The position numbers and the translations under genes are program-made. 64,000 nucleotides of DNA from Darksidea phi (Eukaryota > Ascomycota > Dothideomycetes > Pleosporales > Lentitheciaceae), in the NCBI GenBank assembly GCA_030770425.1, contig JASJFT010000117.1, positions 1-64,000 of the forward strand. Direction: 5' to 3'. Shown here piece after piece: positions 23,287-33,026 of the stretch. A model generated the notes under the pieces. It saw only the letters and a list, made by a program, of their open reading frames with translations, did no database searches and was not told where the DNA came from. Position 1 is the stretch's first letter. Each line of letters starts with the position of its first letter.

Positions 23287-24017
23287 GTCTACTTGCTTCC
23301 AATTTAGAAACCTAGAATCCTTAATATTAAGACTAAGCTTTGAGCGTAGATGGTGTATAGATAACATATAATTCAGAGAACCTAGTATAGCTACCTTCAG
23401 AGTATCGACCGGCATGCTTAGCGGTGTTAGGGGAGACGATTGGCGTTAGCGTCGGAAGTGGAAGAGTGTAGATATATAATGTTCACTATAATATATCTTT
23501 AGGTACGGGAGGGTTTATATAGAGATAGAATCCTATATCCTATATTCTTTATTATCTCTATTGTATAGGGGGGGCCGGGGATTAACGTTACTATATAGCT
23601 TGCTAATTTGCCACAGCACAGCTTCGAGCATCTTCTAATTATGTAATGATTTGCCACTTGAGTCCCGTGAAGCGTAGATGAACGCCTTAATCACGCTAGT
23701 AGGGAGGACGGCCGACCCGCTCCGGACGGACCCTTGTGAGCTCTGACTGTGATATGGAAGTACTCTTTTGTCGGTGTGATGCCTTCGTACACGAATGGGG
23801 TTGACTTTGTTGGAAATGCTTAAAACGGGACGCCGATTTCGCTAGTAACTGTGGTTTAGCAAAGCTTTCGAGTTATTCAAGCAGGTGAGTAATAGATTTC
23901 GGGTGCTTCACGCAAACATAATCTGGAATCTCCTTCTGGACCAGCGGCCCTCACTTGTTAGCTCACAACGGGTGTCGAGAGAATGTCGCTATCTAGTTAT
24001 CCTCTTATCGCGACAAC
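23287..24017. other. Intergenic with RIP-like patch and boundary repeat copy 2
   Basis: No gene is seen. Bases 23,471-23,600 are AT-rich with few CA/TG words around a G-run (GGGGGGGCCGGGG). Bases 23,696-23,739 match the repeat at the island's left edge (13,634-13,681). Confidence 0.55.
23696..23739 (+). repeat. Boundary repeat, copy 2
   Basis: Shares TAGTAGGGAGGA, GCCGACCCG, GGACC and TTG-TGAG with 13,634-13,681 in the same order and orientation. Sequences outside the 45-50 bp do not match. Confidence 0.5.
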
Positions 24018-24600
24018 TCAACGCCGCATCCTCTTCTCCAAAACCATCTGCACATTCGCTCCCCACCACGTCCGAAATTCAGATTTGCCCCACTTCGTGA
24101 TATCAATCAGGTTGGCAAGCAACCTCTTCGAGCCCTCGAGAGTCAACGTATCGCCCAGAGCCAGCGGTTCGGGGGGGAAGAGCTCGTATTCGTCTTCTGG
24201 GAGCGTCGTTTACCCCTAGAAGTCTATAGTAAGTCTAGAGAAAGAAAACCCGGTATATATAGTAGCGCCCTCTTTACTAGAGAAGGGGTATATAATAGAC
24301 TAAGATCTGTTTACGCTCCGTAGTATATAGAGCTATTACTAGTCGTTCGCCTAGAGTTAGATTATTCCGCTCTAATAGCTAGTACATATAGGAGGCTACT
24401 CTATAGAATTTGGTTTCTTATCTATCTATTTATTTCCCTCGTACTATTATAGTCGGATTCTTCGTACGTAGTTAGCTATATAGTAAGGTTAGGGTTTATC
24501 CCCTTATAACTAATTCTACTCTCGCGTCTTATCTATACTCTACTTCTATTTTAAGCCGATTATACGTTTTAGACCGGTATATAGAAGTATAATAAGTTAG
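24018..24600 (-). pseudogene. Unidentified gene 3' end, 5' part RIP-mutated
   Basis: On the minus strand a coding-like frame ends at TGA 24,018-24,020, with text such as LPEDEYELFPPEPLALGD, LTLEGSKRLLANLIDITKWG and ending VLEKRMRR. Going upstream it meets a TAA and a TAG at about 24,213-24,221 (each explained by CAA or CAG changed to TAA or TAG), then runs into AT-rich sequence to about 24,600 where segments like LTLGERLVIALYTTERKQIL can be read with frame changes and stops. So the last 60 codons escaped RIP while the rest did not. The family is not recognised. Confidence 0.45.
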
Positions 24601-24607
24601 ATGAATT

Positions 24608-25114
24608 CGTCTTTATATTTCGAGTTAAATATAAGCTTAATTCGATAAGTACGTATTTAACTCGATGGGTATTAATGGTAAGTTTAAGGAAGAGGTAAGG
24701 AAGCTGGCTAAGGATAAGGGATGGATGTAGTGAGGAAGCTGGCTGAGGATAAGAGATAGATATAGTAAGGAAGCTGGCTGAGGATAAGAGATGGATGTAA
24801 GTGGGATACTGGTATCATCGCGGGCAATTTTTATACTGTAGGTAGTAGTATTAGTACGCTAACTCCTCGCTACCGCTGTTGGTCTCCTAACCAGGCTCTG
24901 TAGTTCGGCATTATATATTATTTCTCGTCCAGCGCCTTAATGTTCGAAATATCACCTCGTCGGTATCTTACGATCGACAGTACTGTGTACAGCTCTATAG
25001 CTCTATTATCGTGTATAAGGTATAGGTATAGCACCTCTACTATGTACAAACTCCTACTGTGTTTCGTACGGACCTTCTAAAGAGACTCCCACTATGCAAA
25101 TCCAAATCAAATAA
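24608..25114. repeat. Repeat family X, copy B (least mutated) with 35-bp tandem repeats
   Basis: Bases 24,664-25,114 match copy C (42,848-43,318), and 24,800-25,114 match copy A (1-391). At 24,697-24,801 a 35-bp unit (GGAAGCTGGCTGAGGATAAG core) is present three times. Copy B keeps words such as CTGGTATCATCG and CAAATCCAAATCAAAT that read CTAGTATTAT and TAAATCTAAATTAAAT in the others. It ends one base before or within the stop codon of the phosphotransferase gene. Bases 24,608-24,664 resemble a RIP-changed version of the CGAGTCAAA array at 26,308. It could be a solo LTR. Confidence 0.7.
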
Positions 25115-26038
25115 TTAAGACTCCAACCACTTCATATAAGCTTCTGAATGATCCTCAAACCCATCTGTTCCAAGTGCCTTCTGAACTTCTGATCTCCACC
25201 AAGTGGGGTTGCTGGTGGCGGAAGCGGACAGATCCATACCCGAGGAGACTTGAAACTTGGTCCGTATCCAACCCCTTGGAAAGAAGCCCGCTATTTCGAA
25301 GTCTATCACCCCAACCTTCCCTGATATCGGTTCATTCTCTATAATGAGATTGCCTGGTCCGAGGTCCGCATGGTAGAATACGAAGCTTGAGCAGTCTATA
25401 CCAATTGCCTCTAATGTCGCTTGTTGTGAACTGAAATCTTCAGTCCCCGGTAGTTGGAGGTAGTCTTCTGGTATGCTCTGATTGTCCACACCGCCAAGCT
25501 GGGCCCCCTCCCACTGAGCCATTTCTTTGCATATCTCCACCACTTTTTTAACATAGTGCATTCGCCATTGCTCAGTAAGGCTTGGCCAGGCCCGGTCGAG
25601 CGTCCGACCTGGAAGTCGCTGAAGGAAAAGATAGGACCGGTCCTTGTCAAAAGCATGGTGGAATACCTTGGGCGTATCGAAACTGGGTTGCTGACGCCTC
25701 ACAAAACCCAAAGTGACTGATTCGGGCGTGACACCCTCTTCTGTATACCTGATTTTGCAGATGGCGCTATTTCCTATACCCCACACAATAGAAGCATCAC
25801 CGGCCTCATGAATCAGGCTAATATAAGGGCTGTTCGGGCTCGAAGTCGTAAGATGATGCGATCTGGGTGCTTCCGTCAATGTGTAGCTCGAATTGTCGCT
25901 TTCATCAGTCCAGGTTGCCGTATCTGATAGCCCTGGAGACCTGCGCAGCAGGAAACTGCCGAGGAGCCAGGTATCCGAATCGATTTGTTTCAAGGACCTG
26001 CTGATATGGTCTTCACCCCACATGCGCACGATCGCCAT
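25115..26038 (-). CDS. Aminoglycoside-phosphotransferase-family kinase (APH-like)
   Basis: Starting from the first ATG (26,036-26,038) the frame gives 307 residues with no intron. Near the C-terminus it has the catalytic loop YHADLGPGN (H223, D225, N230) and the metal-binding VIDFEIAGFFP (D246), the Brenner-type motifs of the APH/choline-kinase family. LQRLPGRTLDRAW before it is also typical of the fungal members. These fungal proteins are phosphotransferases of mostly unknown small-molecule substrates; antibiotic resistance should not be assumed. The stop codon TAA at 25,115-25,117 touches the end of repeat copy B, so the repeat insertion may have supplied or moved the stop and possibly cut a few residues. 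The frame itself carries no RIP-type stop and seems intact. Confidence 0.82.
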   Translation of the reverse strand: MAIVRMWGEDHISRSLKQIDSDTWLLGSFLLRRSPGLSDTATWTDESDNSSYTLTEAPRSHHLTTSSPNSPYISLIHEAGDASIVWGIGNSAICKIRYTEEGVTPESVTLGFVRRQQPSFDTPKVFHHAFDKDRSYLFLQRLPGRTLDRAWPSLTEQWRMHYVKKVVEICKEMAQWEGAQLGGVDNQSIPEDYLQLPGTEDFSSQQATLEAIGIDCSSFVFYHADLGPGNLIIENEPISGKVGVIDFEIAGFFPRGWIRTKFQVSSGMDLSASATSNPTWWRSEVQKALGTDGFEDHSEAYMKWLES

Positions 26039-26307
26039 GCTACCCTTCACCACTTTCCGTCGAGCTTGGGTGATGATTATTGGCCGTAGGACTGATAATG
26101 GTGGACAGCTGGAGGGCTGCGCGGAGATAGGGTATAATCGTTCGTATTCGTATGTGTAAGCAAGTGGGCGGGGAAGGGGGGGTAAGAATCAGTATATTGA
26201 GTGTGGAGTGGTCTGTCTATCTAGCTAGGGCAGAGCAGAGGCTCTTAAATACTAATTGCGCTAGATCAGGTGACCGTAATAGTCACTGTAAATTAGTCTT
26301 TGTATTT

Positions 26308-26431
26308 CGAGTCAAATACGAGCTTATCGAGTCAAACATCGAGTCAAACACGAGCTCATCGAGTCAAACACGAGCTCATCGAGTCAAATACGAGCTCATC
26401 GAGTCAAACATCGAGTTAACTACGAGCTTAC
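26308..26431. repeat. CGAGTCAAA minisatellite (20-bp and 12-bp units)
   Basis: Seven units start with CGAGTCAAA or CGAGTTAAC: five are 20 bp (ending ACGAGCTCAT or similar) and two are 12 bp (ending CAT). Two units carry a few T-for-C changes. A related, more T-rich version is at 24,608-24,664, about 1.7 kb away on the other side of the kinase gene, so the gene is bracketed by related sequences. Confidence 0.75.
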
Positions 26432-26699
26432 CAACTATATGTCTTCGCCAACGATCGTTCGCCTAGTCCTTTAGCAGGACCTTTAGTAGGAACTAGAGTA
26501 GAACAGGCTATTCGAGTACAGCGCTCTAAACCTTTCAAATATCGCGGCGGAGCGTCCCCGGCGCTACAGGCGGGAGGTACTGCCGATAGGGCTCCTTAAT
26601 TATAACTATTATTAGTATAAAACTAACTATACGTTAGACATATTCGAGGGAACGAGCGGCGACAGGATTCTCGTATAGCTTTTGGTAGTTGCCTGTAAC

Positions 26700-26909
26700 A
26701 TGTTCCTGTCCGAGGCCCTGCATGATAAGGATAGGCGTTTCGTCGAGAGGCAGCTATACCGTCTGCGCAGGCTGGAGGACAAGCTTATACAGGGAAGACC
26801 GTTTAAGAGGGAGGAATCGGCCTTCTTGGCAGACTATCGACGGAACCAATACCTGACGTGGAAGATGGAGCTGGTGTCCATGGTGGATACGATACGAACG
26901 ATAGCGTAA
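26700..26909 (+). CDS. Hypothetical small charged protein
   Basis: From ATG at 26,700 a frame of 69 residues runs to TAA. It is rich in Arg, Leu, Glu and Lys (VERQLYRLRRLEDKLIQG), with a heptad-like leucine pattern that could form a short helix or coiled coil, and no Cys beyond the start region. An in-frame TAG at about 26,676, which could be a changed TGG, lies upstream, so it may instead be the 3' end of a longer lost gene. No family is recognised. Confidence 0.35.
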   Translation: MFLSEALHDKDRRFVERQLYRLRRLEDKLIQGRPFKREESAFLADYRRNQYLTWKMELVSMVDTIRTIA

Positions 26910-28019
26910 GGGCTTGCTATCGTTGTTAGTGGGGGGTTCGGCGTTGTCGGCGCGTTTAACTGTCTACATGTATCATTAGTGAATTGGGAGCTGTCATTGT
27001 CCTGTAGTTACTACCTGTGCTGTTGCGTGAGATGTCGAAACATTGAAACACAATGAGGTGATTGGAATCACGAAAAACACAGCCAGCCCAGGAGCCAACG
27101 TGACGTCACGCCGGGTAGTGGCCCAAGCTCCTGGGGGAGGGGGGAGTCTTAATTATAACTGCAAAGTTTGAGTACCTCTTGATTTTCTCGCTACGGTGTG
27201 GTTCTCGCTACGCAGTGAGGGATAGTAATTAAAGGCCCCATTTTCGTGTCAGAGTTCTCCGTCAAAGTTCCAACACTTTCCATCCACAAAAGGTCCGAAC
27301 TAAGGGAGTGTGTAATCAATTGGCTAATCGTCATGTCATGCTCCACTGGCGTCTTCTGAAATCTACCATAAAGTATTAATGCAGAACCATGCACCTTGAC
27401 AAGAAATTAATTACCGTACTGGGCGACAGTAGGAAGTGCTGTTCCGCAGATGCTTCCATCTGCAAGCGTCCCCTCACACGTTTTTTTCCTCGACATATTG
27501 TTGTAACCGCACTTCGGACAATTCGCCGAGTTCACAAGCTCAACAGGGGCTTGGACCGTCATCTCGAGTTCGAAAGATTCGTAGGAATGGTGAGCAGTAC
27601 TATCAGAGAAGGGAGAATAGAACTGAGGCTATTATCTTCACTGTCGGACTGCGCAAGAGGATATTTATATGCAAGATTGAATGCCGCCCTAGAGTGTGTT
27701 AGTATTATTTGGAACACAGTCCAAAGTGGCGATTGGATAGGATGGTAACTTCGCTTTTGGAAGCTCGCACATCGTAAACCAATACCCCGCCCCTTGGTAG
27801 ACAGACATCCCTGACAACAGGTCTTACAATAGGCTGATCTGAGTTAGTCCGGACAATCACGTATTGCACGTCACCCAAGCGGACTATGGCCGCCTGCGCT
27901 AACGCCTGCAGTCCGTATCTACATGTAATGGAGTGTAACGAGATCATATGGTGATTAGCACATGTGATATGATCGCAGAAGGCAGGTCGATGGATGCGGG
28001 TTCAACTCGCAAGGGCGCC
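26910..28019. other. Long stretch without a supported gene
   Basis: Several short frames exist on both strands (for example plus 27,389-27,748 and minus 27,705-27,947), but none shows a known motif, a signal peptide or a convincing splice structure. The only distinct feature is the CRE-like palindrome within an inverted repeat at 27,087-27,135, listed separately. Confidence 0.5.
27087..27135. promoter_or_regulatory. CRE palindrome inside a 9-bp inverted repeat
   Basis: CGTGACGTCACG at 27,099-27,110 is a perfect 12-bp palindrome containing the ATF/CREB site TGACGTCA. It is flanked by CCCAGGAGC (27,087-27,095) and its exact inverse GCTCCTGGG (27,127-27,135). No confirmed gene starts close by, so its target is unknown. 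Confidence 0.4.
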
Positions 28020-28171
28020 ACAGAGTCGGGATAACACAGAGTCGTGATTAGTGTGATAGGGATAATACAGAGTCGTGATTAGTGTGATAGGGATAATACA
28101 GAGTCGTGATTAGTGTGATAGGGATAACACAGAGTCGTGATTAGTGTGACATGGGTACTACAGAGTCGTAA
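28020..28171. repeat. 31-bp tandem repeat, about four and a half copies
   Basis: ACAGAGTCG starts at 28,020 (a short 16-bp unit), then at 28,036, 28,067, 28,098, 28,129 and 28,160, so full units are exactly 31 bp. Units are almost identical apart from the last. The array stops 15 bp before the HET fragment begins and seems to replace its 5' end. Confidence 0.9.
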
Positions 28172-28185
28172 CTTCTCCCCATTGA

Positions 28186-28752
28186 CATCCACAAGCTCCT
28201 CCTTATTTAGCGTTATCGTACACATGGGGCTCGCATACCTCACATAATGCGATCACGATCGACGGCCAATCCATTACCATTCCAAAGAATCTAGCTAATG
28301 TGATGAAAAGCATGTGCGACTACGTAAAGAAAAAGCGTATGATGCTGTGGGCAGATTCGATCTGTATCAATCAGGGCCATGTGCGGGAAAGGAGCCATCA
28401 GCTAGGGCTGATGCATTCGATCTATCGGTGTGCCGAGCGTGTTGGAATATGGCTTGGGGAATCTGCTGATGAGCGCGATCCCGTCATGGATAATATGACT
28501 GAATGGAAATGCGAATATGACCGTCTTTGCGAGCCTTTCGAGGATGATAGGGAATTGGCTACAACCAGTATCTCTACTTCCAACACTACCTTCTACGGCC
28601 CAGAAGGCTCTACACAATATAGCGCTTGGCGGGCCTTCCAAATCCTAATACAACAGGCATAGTGGGGAAGAGCCTAGATCGTTCAGGAAGCCACGGCACT
28701 TGGGCTGTTCAGAACACTACTGTTTTGCGGAAACCGAATGGTCAATTGGGTT
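28186..28752 (+). pseudogene. HET-domain gene fragment with RIP-type stops
   Basis: The frame opens after TGA 28,183-28,185 and reads LALSYTWGSHTSHNAITIDG, the first HET block (ALSYTWG at 28,210-28,230), then LWADSICINQ, MHSIYRCAERVGIWLG, and finally a WGRA-IVQEATALG block with CGNRMVNW. Two stops, TAG at 28,660-28,662 and 28,675-28,677, stand where HET proteins carry Trp (LxxxWWxRxWxxQE), so each is TGG changed to TAG, a RIP change. There is no start codon before the first block, and the sequence stops being HET-like near 28,752, where it meets the ankyrin fragment on the other strand. It is a different gene from the HET gene at 18.5 kb. Confidence 0.82.
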
Positions 28753-29713
28753 TATGTCAACCCCCGCACTAAGCAAAATCTCAACAACCCCGCATGATCG
28801 ACTCGAATCTGGTCCAGCGATCGCAAGGTGCAAATGAGGTGATTCGCCGCCTCTTGCTGAACGTCTCACCTGGTTAGGGTCGACACCGAACAAAATCAAG
28901 GTATCCGCAGCATTTGCCCAGCCGTATTCTACCGCCCATGCCAAGGGACTTCTACCCTGATTGTCTACACGATCAATGACGGTGGGAAGCAGATCATGCT
29001 CCTTTAGTGATCTTAGGGAATCGGATAAGCTTGTATCGTTATCATAGTGTGTCAGAAGGATGTTGTGTACTTCTATAAATCTGCGACTTGCCATGTACTC
29101 TGTCCACAGGTCTCTTGAACTCAATCGAAACAAGACCGCGACGTTAATAATTGTTGACTCTCTGTCTCTCAAAGAAGGGTCTCCCATTGCGTTGCCACAC
29201 AATATGTTATCTAGCATGGTCATTTCAGAAGTACTGAGCAGGGATTAGCGAAGCCAAATCAGGGATCGTTGCGTACACTAACTTTCCAATCTCATCACAC
29301 AGGGACGCGTTGGCGCCCATCTCCAACAAGGCCTTGCACATCCCGAAGGCTACCGTATGCCCAAAGCTTTTCCAGCAATAATAAGAGGCATACTAAGTCC
29401 ACGATCAGACGGTACGATATGGCAGCATTGACGGATACCCACATAGAAAAGCCCTAGCCCGTACGGATCGACTGCATCGATTGACGTTTTTCCGGCTGTC
29501 AATAGCTCTCTTGTGCGATCGATATCTCCACGCTGAACAACGGAGAATATCCTTGACTCGTATGGTAGCTCAACCGGCACCTGACTGAAGAGTTGCTGAG
29601 AAGCGAATGAAAATCGGGGTGCACACGTAGTTCTATCTGTAAGTAGAGCGGAAGTTGGTGCTGTAGCTTCAGTCTCCGAGACGATACGATTGCGTTTCTT
29701 ATGAGTACATGGA
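28717..29713 (-). pseudogene. Ankyrin-repeat gene fragment with frameshifts
   Basis: The minus strand from about 29,713 reads into ELPYESRIFSVVQRGDIDR, TRELLTAGKTSIDAVDPYG (ankyrin-type), then shifts frame: MCKALLEMGANASLCDEIG continues in a second frame near 29,310, and a third frame (29,223 down) contains DNQGRSPLAWAVEYGWANA, ILFGVDPNQV and VEILLSAGVDINP. At least two frameshifts (about 29,350 and 29,230) are needed to join them. The last dozen codons are antisense to the HET fragment, so the 3' end is missing. An in-frame TAA upstream of 29,713 blocks extension. Ankyrin proteins of this kind are often multi-domain recognition proteins in fungi. Confidence 0.7.
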
Positions 29714-29871
29714 GCTTAGTATTCTCGCTTCTATGCTGCGAGCATCAATCTTTACATGTGAGTATATACGACACTGACAGATTTCAACTTGTAAAATTTG
29801 GGAATGCATCTGGTTGAATTAACTATGACCTTGACCGCCATCTCGCCTGTGTCCCACCATTCGAGCTTGTA

Positions 29872-31128
29872 TTACCGTTTCCTTATCCGATTGCTGTCTG
29901 CTGGGGTAGATGTGGCGCGTGGTGTTGACCGTGATCGTCCTTTGGACTCGCTGGTTGAGGATGCTGCCGTCTTACGCTTGCGCATCTGCGCAGCTATGCG
30001 CTTGCTTCTTCGGGGTTCCTTAGTTGCAATCGGCTGATCCTCGACTGTAGGATGTCGTTGTCCGGTATTGTTGAGCGCACCGGCTGACGGCAATTGTAAA
30101 GTGGCATCCTTCATACGAGCATTTAGCTGCCGTTGGAGTTCTCTCTTGCTCTTCGGTTTCGATATCCCAGGCCCCGCTAGGCCAAGAGAAGACCGCTTAC
30201 TAGTACGGATGGGTCTTTGGGTGGAAGCTTGCTCGTTCCCCGGTGCCAAATTCGCATCGCCCCTTGGTGCGCGTGACATACGGTGATCCTGTGTTCGAAA
30301 ACGGGTATTTGGAACGGTAGAACTCGGTTCGCTCGGTTTCATCACTTTTGATGAACGCACGCTCCGAAGGACTCGGCCCACCGACTCTTCCGCCGACCGC
30401 GGGCTCTCGTTAACGGTAGGCAGTCGGGAGGTGCCTTTCGTCCTCTTCCTCTTGCCTCCTGCTCTAGCGATTAGTCCGCTAGGGGCATCGGCCTCTTCGC
30501 GAACTGTAAATAAATTATTGTTGTTTGTACCATCGTTGTAGACGCCAGGCGTTGGTTCCGAGTTGAGGGGCCCGGGGCTGGGAAGTTGGGGTGTTTGTTC
30601 AACAATGCTGACTGCATCAGACTGCGGTCTAGACTTTTGACGTTCTATCTCGTCTTCGTCTTCAAGGTCTTCGTGCATCCAGGTCGTACCGGGCAGTTCG
30701 CCCCATGTAGGATTCCAAATCCCATCTTCAATCCAGTTCTTTTTAGTACTTTCGTAGGCCATGGCGTCAAGATCAATCATTCCAGTAGACCGTTGGATTC
30801 CAGTAGACCGTTGGTATTGAAGCTCGTCTCTTACCCATTCGCGCTTCTTAGATACTTGGAAGAGAAACTGGTAGTAGGGGTTCGACACTAAAGTATCGCG
30901 TTCAGATGTAGCTGCTGGCGCCTCAGTGACATCTGGTGCAGAAGCGCGCCCTGATTCTTCCGTAATAATATTTAGTTTTTTTCGCGCCAATCCAGCGAAG
31001 AGATCCGGGTAGGTGTAGGACTTAGCCTCCGGCTTCGGTACCGGCTCTAGTGCCGACTCTTATCCCGGCTGCCGTGGTTCGGCGAGGAAAGCGGTAATCC
31101 CGGCCGCTATCTTGGAAGCAACAAGCGA
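29872..31128 (-). pseudogene. Basic low-complexity protein of unknown function, 5' end lost
   Basis: A long minus-strand frame ends with RSTPRATSTPADSNRIRKR. It begins without an ATG: the first in-frame ATG is at 30,780, after a conserved-looking region with NPYYQFLFQVSKKREWV and WNPTWGELPGTTWMHE, which recalls the N-terminal part of many uncharacterised fungal proteins. Further upstream the frame continues through a TAA at 31,060-31,062 (explained by CAA changed to TAA) to 31,128. The C-terminal half is rich in Arg, Ser, Lys and Pro (RRSKRIAAQMRKRKT), as in a nuclear protein. QRSTGI/QRSTGM is a small internal duplication. It may be expressed from the internal ATG, but I judge it a 5'-truncated copy. 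Confidence 0.5.
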
Positions 31129-31137
31129 CCAAAGTCA

Positions 31138-31500
31138 ACCCTACGCCCCCGTTACTTACGCAATCACGGCAGTGCGGACAAAGATGACGAATACGAGGTA
31201 GAGTAGATCCTTGAGGCCCGTGTCTACCGCAGAAAGCTACAGTACCGTGCCAAATGGCTTGAATATGAGGACGACCCGGAATAGTACGATGCATCCAACT
31301 TTAAAAATAGCCCGCACAAGCTCCATGATTTCCACAGAGCCAAACCTACCAGCTCGGGGCCTCCAGAAAGGCTGGAGACGTGGGTACAGTGTTGGGAGGA
31401 GGACAGGGATGCGGACGATCATCCTGATGATAACAAGCCTCAGAGATCATACACAGGACGCGAAACAGCATGAGAATGGCTTAGTATCCGGGTAAGGGGG
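31138..31500 (+). mobile_element. Gypsy chromodomain fragment (3' end of pol)
   Basis: The plus strand reads DDEYEVE, stop, ILEARVYRRKLQYRAKWLEY, then EDDPE, stop, YDASNFKNSPHKLHDFHRA, and a WVQCWEEDRDADDHPDDNKP tail. This is the chromodomain found at the end of fungal chromovirus-type Gypsy polyproteins; it binds modified histones and guides integration. Both TAG stops fit TGG changed to TAG. No RT or integrase precedes it here, so only the tail remains. It is less mutated than the Gypsy copies in the right block. Confidence 0.75.
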
Positions 31501-31591
31501 CAACTTGGGCCGGGTAAAAGACAGTCAGCTAGTCGTATGACGGAACATAGGGAAATAGGGGGTGTGGGATTCCTTGTTTGGCTCGTCGTAT

Positions 31592-31964
31592 CTATACGCT
31601 GTTTTTCCCCCTACGTAGTAAAAGTCGCCGGGTTATAGAGTAGATTCTAGGCCATAACGGTTCAGCTCGTCGGTGCGGATAGGTTGGTCTATGATGTAAC
31701 TTACTGCAGCTCTTCTGGCAGCTCGCCGTGTAAAGGTGGCGGCGGTGCATCGGTCGATTCGGCGTAGGGGGGCGGATTGTCGCGCTCAAAGCGCCTGACG
31801 GAACGCAGATTGTTGTTTGCAGCGAGTGCCTCGAGCAACGGCACCGGCCTGGTTGTGCAGCGCGTGGTCCAGCTGGACACAGCCGTCGTGACATGTGGCG
31901 GACTGGCTTCGTCGCGGCGCTTGTCGCTTTTGCTGATTGGCCATCCACGCGCCCGTTTAGACAT
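31592..31964 (-). CDS. Hypothetical two-exon protein
   Basis: Exon 1 runs 31,964-31,705 and exon 2 31,646-31,592, joined by a 58-bp intron with GTAAGT, a GCTGAAC branch-like site and CTAG. The 104-residue product starts MSKRARGWPISKSDKRRDE, is basic at the N-terminus and Pro-rich near residue 75 (NPPPYAES). The frame is open upstream of the ATG for about 15 codons, so the start could be in another exon. No family is recognised. The intron structure is the main support. Confidence 0.33.
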
Positions 31965-33026
31965 CAGCGTCGTCTGCTTGGCAGGTTCTCGAGAGTAAGT
32001 TACTGATTACAGAATACGGAATGATGCTGCGAGTGCGTGACGGAACACCATCCTCGGGTAACGCCGTGAGGTTCCATGCACTCACAGTCGTGCTCTTCCT
32101 CCTAGCAGCTTGCGACATAACTACCGCCAGGCCAAGATGCTGCTTGAACCAGTATAAGATAAGTGGAGGACGGGATAGTGAGCGTGTTGGTGTCCGAGTT
32201 AGACGGGACGATGTTGGAAGCCCTCGTCCGATAAGACGATCTTTTTTCCCGCGCTGAGCATCCCTGGTCGGGAGCCATTATTCCTTGCTGCCTCTCCACG
32301 ACGGCGAGCGGAAACTCATATATGTATGCGCAAACTGGAGCGGTCGACGTCGCTTGGATTTTGGCGCCATTGTGGATAGACTGCGGGCGCGTTTTCCAGA
32401 CGGCGGGGGAGTCGGCATGTCCTCGAGCCACCCGAAGATGACGGCGGACGGCACGGCAGATGGCGGGGGAGTTTACGGACACCAGAAGCTGCTGGAGTCG
32501 CAGCCGGACTAGACGAGGTGATGCGCATTCGGAGCGAGAAAGACTCGATTGTTGATACGTGTGCAGCTGGCGTTATAGCTAGCGTCGTGGTACGGATGCG
32601 TGTTAACTTGGGTCACGTGGGCTGACTAACTTTCACGCATGCCAAGCCCCTTCATTGTTGGTGTGTCGCTCATCTGCAACTCCAGTACGCACTAGTGCAC
32701 TCAAACACCTGTCCCAACCTCTATCTCCCGTCATCGCCGGACGGCTTGCTAATTCGCCAGCCTCGCTCCCCACCTCGTCCGTCCCGAAACGCGCTGCAGC
32801 CCTACGAACACCATAACACAAGCGTCTACCTTAGAAGACAACGCGACGACGCCAGAGCCAATAAGGCAAGGCCGATAGTATTAGTCCAGCCGCCGCTAGA
32901 TCTACTTGCGTGGCGCCCCGTCTAGTTCTTACCATCCCGTCTTCCACTGATCCAACACTGGTTCAAGCACGTCAGTGTCCGACTCAACATCCGCGCCGAC
33001 TCCGCCTTTATCTGGTCTTTATCAAA
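31965..33026. other. No supported gene
   Basis: Several short frames on both strands, all without known motifs. One plus frame at 32,021-32,257 has a hydrophobic stretch (FHALTVVLFLLAAC), but it starts with a polar extension and continues with an Arg-rich tail, so a signal peptide is unlikely. The end of the stretch is probably the promoter of the kinase-like gene. Confidence 0.45.

Noticed and set aside
26308..26431. CRISPR-like array (CGAGTCAAA units)
   Set aside because: Units are 12 or 20 bp without unique spacers; it is a minisatellite in a eukaryotic genome.
27389..27947. Overlapping frames of 80-119 residues on both strands
   Set aside because: No motif, and overlapping frames of similar length on both strands suggest chance open frames.
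27950..28015. tRNA-like text: GGTTCAACTCGC with a possible T-stem
   Set aside because: The last arm resembles a B box, but no matching 5' acceptor strand, D arm or anticodon stem could be folded within a plausible distance.
32021..32257. Possible second small secreted protein
   Set aside because: The hydrophobic stretch starts after about 17 polar residues and the tail is Arg-rich with only two adjacent cysteines; no splice support.
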